DNA of 64,000 bases. It comes from Phaeobacter gallaeciensis DSM 26640. Its GTDB lineage: Bacteria; Pseudomonadota; Alphaproteobacteria; Rhodobacterales; Rhodobacteraceae. The notes beneath the pieces are model-generated. The model saw only the letters and a program-made list of their open reading frames with translations, was not told where the DNA came from and searched no databases. The position numbers were made by a program, and so were the translations under genes. Shown here in pieces: positions 43,059 through 49,476 of this stretch (position 1 is its first letter; each line of letters starts with the position of its first letter). The stretch spans positions 1,743,001 through 1,807,000 of the forward strand of contig NC_023137.1 of NCBI RefSeq assembly GCF_000511385.1, given 5' to 3'.

Positions 43059-43832
43059 TCAGTAGTCACCGACTGAGGCGCAGACCTCGTCCCCATCGAC
43101 CTCGATCACGGTCTCGGCGGCGTACATAGCCAAGAGGCGCTGGGCGAGGCCGTAGGGCTTATTGGTGGTGAAACCCTCCCGGCCGCCCTTGCTGGCAATG
43201 ACGCCGGTGTAATCTCGGATACTGCTGATGGTGCCGGTGTGCAGCTCATCGCTGTCTTGGTTGAAGTCGGCCTTCAAACCATGGCGGATGCGCAGAGTGA
43301 CGTCGCAGGAGGTCTTTTCCCGGTGTTCATAGTACGCGCTGTCATCAAGGTAGATTGTCCACTCAGGGCCGAAACAGGTGCTGTCACGCGGATCCTCTCG
43401 CTCAATGATGCAGGTCACCACCTCACCGTATCCGCCGTCGCTCTCATGCGGCGCTCGCATCTCGTCCACGATCTCAGAGAGCTTTACCGATTTCGGCGCG
43501 ATCTTGAGCATCTGACCGATGTCTTCTTTCAGGCGCCCCTCAATCAGTTCCGACGCGATGGTCTCCACCTGTTTCAGAACCATGCCGCTAATCAGCGTGT
43601 TGTAGCTGGGCAGGTTCAGATCGTAGATTTTGAGGGCCTCAGAAATCTTGCGCTCTAGCTCCTGGCCAAAGGGTGAAAAGCTGCGTGTTGCCTGTTCAAT
43701 GGCATTTTCGACCGTCTTCGCGATTTGCTTATCCACGATCTCTTTCACTCGCTCTGGCGCCGTGGCACTGGCCAGCGCCTGGGCGGCCAGCTGTGCAATG
43801 TCTGTGGTTGGGGTGTCGACTTGGTCTTTCAT
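43059..43832 (-). CDS. Phage protein of unknown function (257 aa)
   Basis: A 257-residue protein beginning MKDQVDTPTTDIAQLAAQAL. The first 100 residues look alpha-helical and acidic, with AIEQATRSFSPFGQELERKI. The second half is mixed, with two Cys residues and a WTIYLDDSAYYEHREKTSC stretch. I recognise no family. The start at 43832 follows AGG at 10 nt; frames upstream are Pro/Arg-rich and non-coding. A gap of about 150 bp precedes it, with an imperfect GC-rich hairpin near 43940. Confidence 0.6.
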   Translation of the reverse strand: MKDQVDTPTTDIAQLAAQALASATAPERVKEIVDKQIAKTVENAIEQATRSFSPFGQELERKISEALKIYDLNLPSYNTLISGMVLKQVETIASELIEGRLKEDIGQMLKIAPKSVKLSEIVDEMRAPHESDGGYGEVVTCIIEREDPRDSTCFGPEWTIYLDDSAYYEHREKTSCDVTLRIRHGLKADFNQDSDELHTGTISSIRDYTGVIASKGGREGFTTNKPYGLAQRLLAMYAAETVIEVDGDEVCASVGDY

Positions 43833-43980
43833 GATGGCACCTATGATTTGCGATTTCAGCGCTGGGCGCGGCCGGTTTCCGTGAGTGGGATTGCCGCGCC
43901 CGGGTGGAGCGGGCGCCACCCCGCATGCGTTGGAAAAGGACCGGGACCGTGGCCCCGGCCAGTTTGTGCCTCAGCAGGTT

Positions 43981-44310
43981 TCAGGCCTCGGCAACAGGGA
44001 GTGAGGGTGGCAACGGCGCTTGCCCGTTGTAGGGGCAGTCAGGTCGCCAATCAGTGGCGCGGCGGGCCGGTGTCAGTCGGCAGGACATGCGGGCGGCGCG
44101 GGTCCACGCAGACAACGCGCTGGGCAGGTCAATGCCGTCCACGCTGATGCCCAGAAGATCCACGCGCCAATGCGCCTCATGGGCCGGAACGTCGGGCGTG
44201 ATCGGGCGCGCTGTGCCGCCAAGCGCGCGCAACAGGGTTGCCCGCCCGAACACGCCGCGATGTTCCATCGCCTGCGCTGCGGCATAGATTTCTTGCACGC
44301 TTGCGGGCAT
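43981..44310 (-). CDS. Phage early-left protein of unknown function (109 aa)
   Basis: A 109-residue protein beginning MPASVQEIYAAAQAMEHRG. The ATG overlaps the previous stop by 1 bp (TGATG). It contains GVFGRATLLRALGG and LLGISVDGIDLPSAL. No family is recognised. It is the third gene of a coupled trio starting at PL. Confidence 0.65.
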   Translation of the reverse strand: MPASVQEIYAAAQAMEHRGVFGRATLLRALGGTARPITPDVPAHEAHWRVDLLGISVDGIDLPSALSAWTRAARMSCRLTPARRATDWRPDCPYNGQAPLPPSLPVAEA

Positions 44311-44549
44311 CACGCGGCAACCTCGTGAGGCGACACCTTGGCAATCCAATTGCTGATCGCCTCATCCTCGCCGATGCCAGTCGCGCAGACGCCGTGCAGC
44401 TGGATCTCCACCAACGCGCGCTTTGGAAAGGGGAATGGGTAGAGGCCACCGGTTTCGATCACCGCGCAGGCCACAGCATCGCGGCGTTCACGGCCCTGCA
44501 GCTGGGCAATGGTCTGCGCAAAGCGGGCTGCAGTGGTTGCGGCGCTCAT
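44310..44549 (-). CDS. Phage early-left protein of unknown function (79 aa)
   Basis: A 79-residue protein beginning MSAATTAARFAQTIAQL, with a central FPKRALVEIQLHGVCATGI. Its start overlaps the preceding stop by 4 bp and its stop overlaps the next start by 1 bp. Tight coupling supports the call. No family is recognised. Confidence 0.65.
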   Translation of the reverse strand: MSAATTAARFAQTIAQLQGRERRDAVACAVIETGGLYPFPFPKRALVEIQLHGVCATGIGEDEAISNWIAKVSPHEVAA

Positions 44550-44860
44550 GCTATCGATCCCGCCTTGACGGTTACACCTGCGCGCCCCGCGAGAATGCGG
44601 GTCAAGCCATTGGCGAAACGGTGCCGCGCCGGAGCTACCTCGGCAGACCCTGCCAACGCCGCGAGGCGATGGCCCAGCAGCTCACCCGCCATATCGGGGA
44701 GCAGATGGCGCGCCATCGCGGCTAGTTCCTCATCGGACAAAGTCGCCAGCGCCGTGGTGGGGGCCATCGATGCGAGGGCACGGAGCTGGCTTGTAGACAC
44801 GAGGTCGTTGCCGATGGCTGCTGTCTGGTCTGCGCGTTGCTGACGGTGCGAATGCTGCAT
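44546..44860 (-). CDS. First gene of the PL operon, unknown (104 aa)
   Basis: A 104-residue protein beginning MQHSHRQQRADQTAAIG, with a Leu/Ala-rich second half (LSDEELAAMARHLLPDM). GGGAG lies 6 nt before ATG 44860. A longer frame to 44917 would cross the promoter and operator and is rejected. In lambda the matching slot holds N, but nothing here looks like an Arg-rich antiterminator. Role unknown. Confidence 0.65.
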   Translation of the reverse strand: MQHSHRQQRADQTAAIGNDLVSTSQLRALASMAPTTALATLSDEELAAMARHLLPDMAGELLGHRLAALAGSAEVAPARHRFANGLTRILAGRAGVTVKAGSIA

Positions 44861-44885
44861 GTTGATCTCCCTTTGTTGGGAACAA

Positions 44886-44938
44886 CATGTATGCGGTAAT
44901 ATTACCGCTGTCAACACGTTTGCGGTAATATTACCGCA
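44886..44938 (-). promoter_or_regulatory. PL promoter with OL operators
   Basis: Two identical 16-bp perfect palindromes GCGGTAATATTACCGC lie at 44893-44908 and 44922-44937. On the minus strand TTGACA (44914-44909) and TACATG (44891-44886) are separated by exactly 17 bp, which the first palindrome fills. Repressor binding would block RNA polymerase directly. The matching sites next to the repressor gene identify these as its operators. Confidence 0.85.
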
Positions 44939-45056
44939 ATTCTAATGCTGGTGTATCAGTCTACAGTGCACCTAAATACCAGCGGTATCAGCCTATCGCT
45001 GAGGGAGAATTTTTCACGAGAGTTGGAAAATAAGTCTATCGCCATTGAAATCATCA

Positions 45057-45542
45057 CTAGCCCTCAAGGCGAAGCTCGGCATCTCTTTCAAGCTGCGCTG
45101 CTACTACAAATGGGAGAAAGCAGGCCAAGAGCAGTGATAGTGTTGACAAGAAGGTGAATACATAGCTTGCGATCTTGGTTGACTGCGAACACGACTGAAA
45201 ATCAAAAATCACCATAAAAAAAACACCAGAAATCACTGCCGACATGATTAACAAAATTAGATACTTCTGGCGTAGGATAGTACGCCTGTCGTCTTTGGCA
45301 GTATTGCGAGCGATCTCATATTTGTCACCTTTTTTGTAAGCAGCACTATTAGAAATTGGAGAAAAAGCTGCGACTATTGCTAAGGTGGAAAGTGACAGCC
45401 CAAAGATCACACTTAATGCCGTGATTGTTGTAGGTGCGACTTTCAATATAGTTTGAGGGGCGTTGTAGGCAAAGTGAGCAGAACCCAATGAAAGGCAAAC
45501 ACAAACTAAGAGCAGTGCTATATTTCTAACTATATCTGGCAT
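45057..45542 (-). CDS. RexB-like four-helix membrane protein
   Basis: A 161-residue membrane protein with four predicted helices. Two are N-terminal (IALLLVCVCLSLGSAHFAY and ALSVIFGLSLSTLAIVAAF). A highly charged loop of about 30 residues (KKGDKYEIARNTAKDDRR) follows, then two C-terminal helices. Lambda RexB (144 aa) has the same four-helix plan with a charged loop between helices 2 and 3. AGGA overlaps the upstream stop, so translation is coupled to the RexA-like gene. An ion-channel effector in superinfection exclusion is an inference from position and topology. GTG 45545 is an alternative start. The DNA is visibly AT-richer than its neighbours. Confidence 0.75.
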   Translation of the reverse strand: MPDIVRNIALLLVCVCLSLGSAHFAYNAPQTILKVAPTTITALSVIFGLSLSTLAIVAAFSPISNSAAYKKGDKYEIARNTAKDDRRTILRQKYLILLIMSAVISGVFFMVIFDFQSCSQSTKIASYVFTFLSTLSLLLACFLPFVVAAQLERDAELRLEG

Positions 45543-45551
45543 CACGAATTC

Positions 45552-46481
45552 CTAGTGCTCCTGCACGACGGACCGGTAAAATTCTAACATTTTCTGATGT
45601 GCATCGTCTGCGTTGTAACTGCTGCCACTAGCGGCCACTGATACGACTTCCTCAATAAGAAGACTGCCACTTTTTATGGACTGATTGTTATTGAGGATAA
45701 TTGTGTAGTTATCGATATCATCATCATCTAACACCGCTTTAGCTACGCTGTCCAGCCAAATGTTCTTATCTTGTTCCTCCAGAGCCACCCCAGGCTTGTA
45801 GTGAGTCTGAAACTTCTTGCTCGTCTTTACTGTCAGGGTTGCCGTGTTCTGTCGCTGTCTCTTGAGGGTTTCCGCCTTGCTACTTGATCCAAACAGTCGA
45901 GATAACGTCGTATCACCCAGTGCTTTCTCTGCGTCTCCGAGCAGCATTGTCGCATCGATTCTTATTTTCTTAACGCCCCACTTTACAATTTGCTCCCAGG
46001 TGTCCTTCCTTGGTATGTGGACGAAGTTGAACGATTGACTGGTGGGCAGAACTCCAGATCTCAAAGCAAGAGAGTGAAGCACGGCAGAAATATAATTCTG
46101 TTTTCCGTTGAATGAGCAGCCTATGACAAAATCGTCAATTGCAAGAAGGGAGAAATCTCTGTCAAGAAATTCAGTCCCATCCTGGGCCGGTTGTTGGCTA
46201 TGGTTGACGCTTTCCGTTGACCCTAGAAAGTTCAACGCGCTGATGCTTGCCCCTGGTTCAAAAGCAGACAAAATAGCCCCTACGCCAGTATTGTTAGGGT
46301 GTTGAAGAAATCTAGATAGGATCACATTTTTCGAGGCAGCAGACGGTGCGTGAACCCTATCCTCGTGTCGAGGCAGCTTGTGAGCTATGGCATTTAAAAC
46401 TTGTTCAAATGTAACATCTGTCTGTTCGCGAAACACCACTCGAAATGCTGTTAGGCGGATATTTCTCATGTCGCTAGGCAT
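45552..46481 (-). CDS. RexA-like soluble protein
   Basis: A 309-residue soluble protein with no signal or membrane segment. It sits second in the repressor transcript, as rexA (279 aa) does behind cI in lambda. By eye a region near residues 115-195 (DDFVIGCSFNG...IRIDATMLLGDAEKALGDT) has the spacing of the RexA region with IGFARTVFG...VKVEAKLPVFGDILKVLGAT. The C-terminal HQKMLEFYRSVVQEH also recalls the RexA end helix. This likeness is weak and untested. A DNA/replication-intermediate sensor role is inferred from RexA. The base composition is low in GC, suggesting a moron acquired separately. Confidence 0.7.
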   Translation of the reverse strand: MPSDMRNIRLTAFRVVFREQTDVTFEQVLNAIAHKLPRHEDRVHAPSAASKNVILSRFLQHPNNTGVGAILSAFEPGASISALNFLGSTESVNHSQQPAQDGTEFLDRDFSLLAIDDFVIGCSFNGKQNYISAVLHSLALRSGVLPTSQSFNFVHIPRKDTWEQIVKWGVKKIRIDATMLLGDAEKALGDTTLSRLFGSSSKAETLKRQRQNTATLTVKTSKKFQTHYKPGVALEEQDKNIWLDSVAKAVLDDDDIDNYTIILNNNQSIKSGSLLIEEVVSVAASGSSYNADDAHQKMLEFYRSVVQEH

Positions 46482-46553
46482 TTTAATAGACCTGTTAAAA
46501 TCGTTTCTAATATCGGTATTTAAAGCGCATATCGTTAGTTCGCTGGCTTTTTT

Positions 46554-47204
46554 TCACTTATTCCGAACTAAGTCAGCAGGCCAATGCAACCTTACGCGTC
46601 CAGCCCATTTTAACTGAACGCCGTACATGGGCGGGACAGTAGTGTTGAGGCTGTGAAGATCGTATGTGCCAATGTCGCGCCCTTCCTTGATCAACTTTAC
46701 CCACCCCATGCCGTCAACGTCTTCACAAACGCAACGATGGCCAATGACATCAACTGGTACGGTTTCGTGCCCATCGCGTCTATAAAACAGCAGATCCCCG
46801 GCTGAATACACCGGCTCCATACTGTCACCCTCGACCTCAACGGCAACAATGCCGTGCGGAGATAGGCCGGGTGGGCACTCAACCTGTGGCCCGCCACCCT
46901 TTTCGTAGGCGTCAAACACTGGAACTTGAGCCCCAGCACCGACCTTGCCAGCAATCGAGATGGTCGGATGAGAGGCTTCGCCTATTCCGTGCAGGAGCCA
47001 CAACTCGGATACGCCGAGTGTAGTTGCGACTTTGCTTATTGAGCTGACGTTAGCACCAGCGTTTTCGTCTCCTGCTTCATGTCGGCGCCGCCAGTTGCGA
47101 ATTCCATCTTTAGACATGCCAGACTGAACCGCCAGAGCTTGCTCTGACAGTTTGAGGCTCTCACGCCGCTCGGTAATCCGAGCCAGAATTTCACCCATAT
47201 CCAT
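46554..47204 (-). CDS. CI/LexA-type prophage repressor (HTH + S24 peptidase)
   Basis: A 216-residue repressor. The N-terminal HTH is LSEQALAVQSGMSKDGIRNW. The C-terminal S24 domain has Ser128 (VEGDSME) and Lys170 (WVKLIKEG). An Ala-Gly bond near residues 85-91 (IAGKVGAGAQ) is a possible self-cleavage site for RecA-stimulated induction. The ATG at 47204 has no ribosome site; TAAAAT lies 7 bp upstream, so the lysogenic mRNA is probably leaderless, like lambda cI from PRM. It should bind the GCGGTAA-type palindromes at OL and OR. Confidence 0.93.
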   Translation of the reverse strand: MDMGEILARITERRESLKLSEQALAVQSGMSKDGIRNWRRRHEAGDENAGANVSSISKVATTLGVSELWLLHGIGEASHPTISIAGKVGAGAQVPVFDAYEKGGGPQVECPPGLSPHGIVAVEVEGDSMEPVYSAGDLLFYRRDGHETVPVDVIGHRCVCEDVDGMGWVKLIKEGRDIGTYDLHSLNTTVPPMYGVQLKWAGRVRLHWPADLVRNK

Positions 47205-47291
47205 AGGGGTAATTTTACCGCAGTCGTAGTCGACCTGTGAGCGGTAAGATGACCGTTGACGATGCGGTAAAATAACCGCATATTGCAAATC
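47205..47291. promoter_or_regulatory. OR operators with PR and PRM promoters
   Basis: Three related palindromes: GGGGTAATTTTACCGC (47206-47221), GCGGTAAGATGACCGT (47241-47256) and GCGGTAAAATAACCGC (47264-47279). PR: TTGACG at 47256-47261, then 17 bp holding the third site, then CATATT at 47279-47284. PRM: TAAAAT on the minus strand at 47217-47212, inside the first site, with a poor -35 next to the middle site. This is the OR3-OR2-OR1 logic of lambda, where repressor at OR2 helps PRM and at OR3 blocks it. Confidence 0.8.
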
Positions 47292-47549
47292 ATGATGACA
47301 ATTGGATCTCTCTTGCTTGTCGCCGACGCCTACAAGGTCGCGGCTTCGGTTGATCGTGACCGAACTGTGTCTCATCGGGTTTTTGGGGATAGCAAAAAAC
47401 TATCAGCTCTCCGCTCTGGGGCGGGGATCGACGTCCGCCGTTTCAATAATGCGTTGCGGTGGTTTCTCGACAACTGGCCCGAGGGCCACGAAGCGCCGAA
47501 GGATCTTTGCGAGCACGTGAAAGCGGTGACACATGACACTGCCGCCTGA
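47292..47549 (+). CDS. Cro-position early protein
   Basis: An 85-residue protein beginning MMTIGSLLLVADAYKVAA, with VSHRVFGDSKKLSALRSGAGI and ending in a NWPEGHEAP segment. It is the first gene from PR, where lambda has cro. The sequence could hold an HTH (VADAYKVAA...VSHRVFG), but the match is not clear. The ATG is within about 10 bp of the expected transcription start, so this mRNA may also be leaderless. The same protein type recurs in rhodobacteral prophages as I recall it. Confidence 0.7.
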   Translation: MMTIGSLLLVADAYKVAASVDRDRTVSHRVFGDSKKLSALRSGAGIDVRRFNNALRWFLDNWPEGHEAPKDLCEHVKAVTHDTAA

Positions 47550-47629
47550 TCCTCCATCGGTGAGAGTTTCCACTTCCATAACAACAACCTGAAGGCTGAG
47601 CAGCCAAAACCCAAGGAAAAGCCGTTTCC

Positions 47630-48070
47630 ATGTGTGAAACCTACGAGACGCCCGCGCTGCGCAAGACCTTTGCCAGCCTGGTCAAAAAAGCAGGCGGCGG
47701 GCCTTCTGTCTGCATGGCCATCAAGGAAACCACCGGGCGCAGTCTGGCCCCCGGCACGCTGTCCAAGATCGCCGATGGGTCCATGCGCTTTGATTGGCAG
47801 TTGGCGTTTCAGATTGAGGATATCGCGGAGCAGTTCCCCATCACCGGACGGCTAAAGGCTCGGGTTGATGCGTCCCCGGCGCAGAGTGACCTGCAGCGGC
47901 TGGCCTACACCGCGCTAAAGGAGATCGGCGAGGTGCCAGCTGCAGTCTGCAGCTGGGTCGCCACAGGTGAACTGAGCGCGCTGGAAAAGGAGGGGCCCGA
48001 GGGATTGGCTGCGCTGGAGGCTTTCCTACAAGCGGTGCGTGTGGTCAAGCAGGGCGAGGGCCAATCATGA
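47630..48070 (+). CDS. CII-like phage regulatory protein
   Basis: A 146-residue protein with the look of the phage CII/CP76 regulator family. It begins ETPALRKTFASLVKKAGG and continues GRSLAPGTLSKIADGSMRFDWQLAFQIEDI, an alpha-helical HTH-like region. A second Ala/Leu-rich domain follows. It is second from PR, as cII is near cro in lambda-like phages. AAGGAAA precedes the ATG by 10 nt. Control of the lysis-lysogeny choice is an inference. Confidence 0.7.
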   Translation: MCETYETPALRKTFASLVKKAGGGPSVCMAIKETTGRSLAPGTLSKIADGSMRFDWQLAFQIEDIAEQFPITGRLKARVDASPAQSDLQRLAYTALKEIGEVPAAVCSWVATGELSALEKEGPEGLAALEAFLQAVRVVKQGEGQS

Positions 48071-48234
48071 CCCCTCAGCAAGAGCATGATCGCGACAGCC
48101 GTGATCTGAAAATCCTTCGGTTGCTGGATGAGGGGTTATCGCAGCAGCAGGTTGCTGATGCCTGCGGTGTTACGCGCGGACCAATCGCAAAACTTGTGCG
48201 TGATATTCGCAAAGATGAGGCCGAGAATGCCTGA
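48067..48234 (+). CDS. Small HTH protein
   Basis: A 55-residue protein read from ATG 48067 to TGA 48232-48234. It begins MTPQQEHDRDSRDLKIL and contains a clear helix-turn-helix, LSQQQVADACGVTRGPIAKL. Its start overlaps the CII-like gene by 4 bp (ATGA), so the two are coupled. It is probably a DNA-binding partner or a regulator of the rightward operon. Confidence 0.75.
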   Translation: MTPQQEHDRDSRDLKILRLLDEGLSQQQVADACGVTRGPIAKLVRDIRKDEAENA

Positions 48235-48586
48235 CCAAGCGCCATTCACCGGAGCTTATGGGCAACCACGCGTCCTGTCAGAGGCCGAACTCCGATCCAT
48301 CAATGTGGACAACAAAGGCGTGCGTTTTCTTATGTCGTGTCTGGCCTGTGAACTTCAGGAAGCTTCTACCTTTGGCGACGTCACGCATTTGACGGTTAAG
48401 GACCAGTTGTCCCTCGTCTTTGGCGAACTCAATCGCAACCTTGGCGACCTGCTTGATATCCGCAGTGTTAGCACAGGAGACGCAGCCAGCCTCGCCAGTC
48501 TCAGTATCCGGTTCTCCTATCCACTCTATAGGCTTGTGGCAGAGGCCGCAAAGAACCGGGCGGCTGACATCGTTGACGGTGATTGA
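48227..48586 (+). CDS. Phage protein of unknown function (119 aa)
   Basis: A 119-residue protein beginning MPDQAPFTGAYGQPRVLSE, mostly alpha-helical (LTVKDQLSLVFGELNRNLGDLLDI). GAGG lies 6 nt before ATG 48227, and it overlaps the HTH gene by 8 bp. An in-frame start at 48128 is rejected because it runs through that gene. No family is recognised. Confidence 0.65.
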   Translation: MPDQAPFTGAYGQPRVLSEAELRSINVDNKGVRFLMSCLACELQEASTFGDVTHLTVKDQLSLVFGELNRNLGDLLDIRSVSTGDAASLASLSIRFSYPLYRLVAEAAKNRAADIVDGD

Positions 48587-48645
48587 AATGTCGTTGTCGC
48601 TCATTGATAAATTCCCTTTCGTCCAAATGGTTCGCACCACGGACG

Positions 48646-48783
48646 ATGCAGGCAATCGGAGAGGCGTACAATCTCCGATTGCCAGCCACCCACAAGAACA
48701 TGCGCTGGGAGACTTCGCCGCTGAACATCACGGGACAGCGGAACACCAAAATCGTGCTGGCATCAGGACCCGGCGCATTCTGA
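48646..48783 (+). CDS. Possible small phage protein
   Basis: A 45-residue frame beginning MQAIGEAYNLRLPATHKNM and ending IVLASGPGAF. Third-position G/C use is high, as in its neighbours, but no ribosome site is visible and the start could be a TTG upstream (48604). A competing frame (48588-48890) reads Arg/His-rich protein and seems less likely. No family is recognised. Confidence 0.35.
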   Translation: MQAIGEAYNLRLPATHKNMRWETSPLNITGQRNTKIVLASGPGAF

Positions 48784-48882
48784 AGGTACATACACGCCTG
48801 AGAAGCACGATCACCGGGGCGCGGGCGGGCGCCAGAGGCGGGTTTTCCCGTCACCGTCAGCCATTCCGGAGGTGCGCAGCCC

Positions 48883-49476
48883 ATGGGTAAGCGCAGCACC
48901 TTCAAACGCCGCAAGAACGACCTGTACCGCACGCCATGGGATCCGGTGCCGCTGCTGGCGCCCCATCTGCCCACACGGTTCCGATATGCTGAGCCATGCG
49001 CCGGAAACGGGCGGCTGATTGATCACCTTCGATGTATCGGCGGCACCTGTACTGAGGCGGTCGATATCAATCCGGGGCGAGGGGACGTCACGCAGGGCAA
49101 CGCACTGCACTGGACTCCAACGGCTAAGGTAGGCCGTCCGCTCGATTACATCATCACAAACCCGCCCTGGTCGCGGGAAATCCTGCACCCGCTGATCTTG
49201 CGCCTGTCAGGTCTGTGCCCGACGTGGCTGCTGTTTGATGCGGACTGGTGCCACACGCTGCAGGCACAGCCGTACCTGCGTCACTGCCGCAAGATCGTCT
49301 CGGTCGGGCGGGTGAAGTGGATCGAGGGCAGCAAGCACACCGGAAAAGACAACTGCGCCTGGCATCTGTTCACAGCAGGGAGCCACGGGCGCACCGAGTT
49401 CGTCGGCAGGTCAGATGCAGCCAAAAAGACAACGCCCAGCGCTGGGCGCACTACGAGCAGTAGGAGCCAATCATGA
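48883..49476 (+). CDS. DNA methyltransferase-like protein (NPPW motif)
   Basis: A 197-residue protein with SAM motif AEPCAGNGRLIDHL near residue 36 and catalytic motif IITNPPWSREI near residue 90. This order (I before IV) and the NPPW motif suggest an N6-adenine methyltransferase of a short phage type. The Lys/Arg-rich N-terminus (GKRSTFKRRKNDLYRTP) includes the DLYxTP segment usual in these proteins. GGAGG lies 10 nt before the ATG. It overlaps the replication gene by 4 bp. Confidence 0.85.
   Translation: MGKRSTFKRRKNDLYRTPWDPVPLLAPHLPTRFRYAEPCAGNGRLIDHLRCIGGTCTEAVDINPGRGDVTQGNALHWTPTAKVGRPLDYIITNPPWSREILHPLILRLSGLCPTWLLFDADWCHTLQAQPYLRHCRKIVSVGRVKWIEGSKHTGKDNCAWHLFTAGSHGRTEFVGRSDAAKKTTPSAGRTTSSRSQS

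Noticed and set aside
43720..44150. 140-codon plus-strand frame in the early-left region
   Set aside because: It is antisense to three coupled leftward genes and is Arg/Gly/Trp-rich, as expected of a shadow.
44945..45157. 70-codon plus-strand frame beside OL
   Set aside because: It overlaps the RexB-like gene antisense, has no ribosome site, and no promoter points into it.
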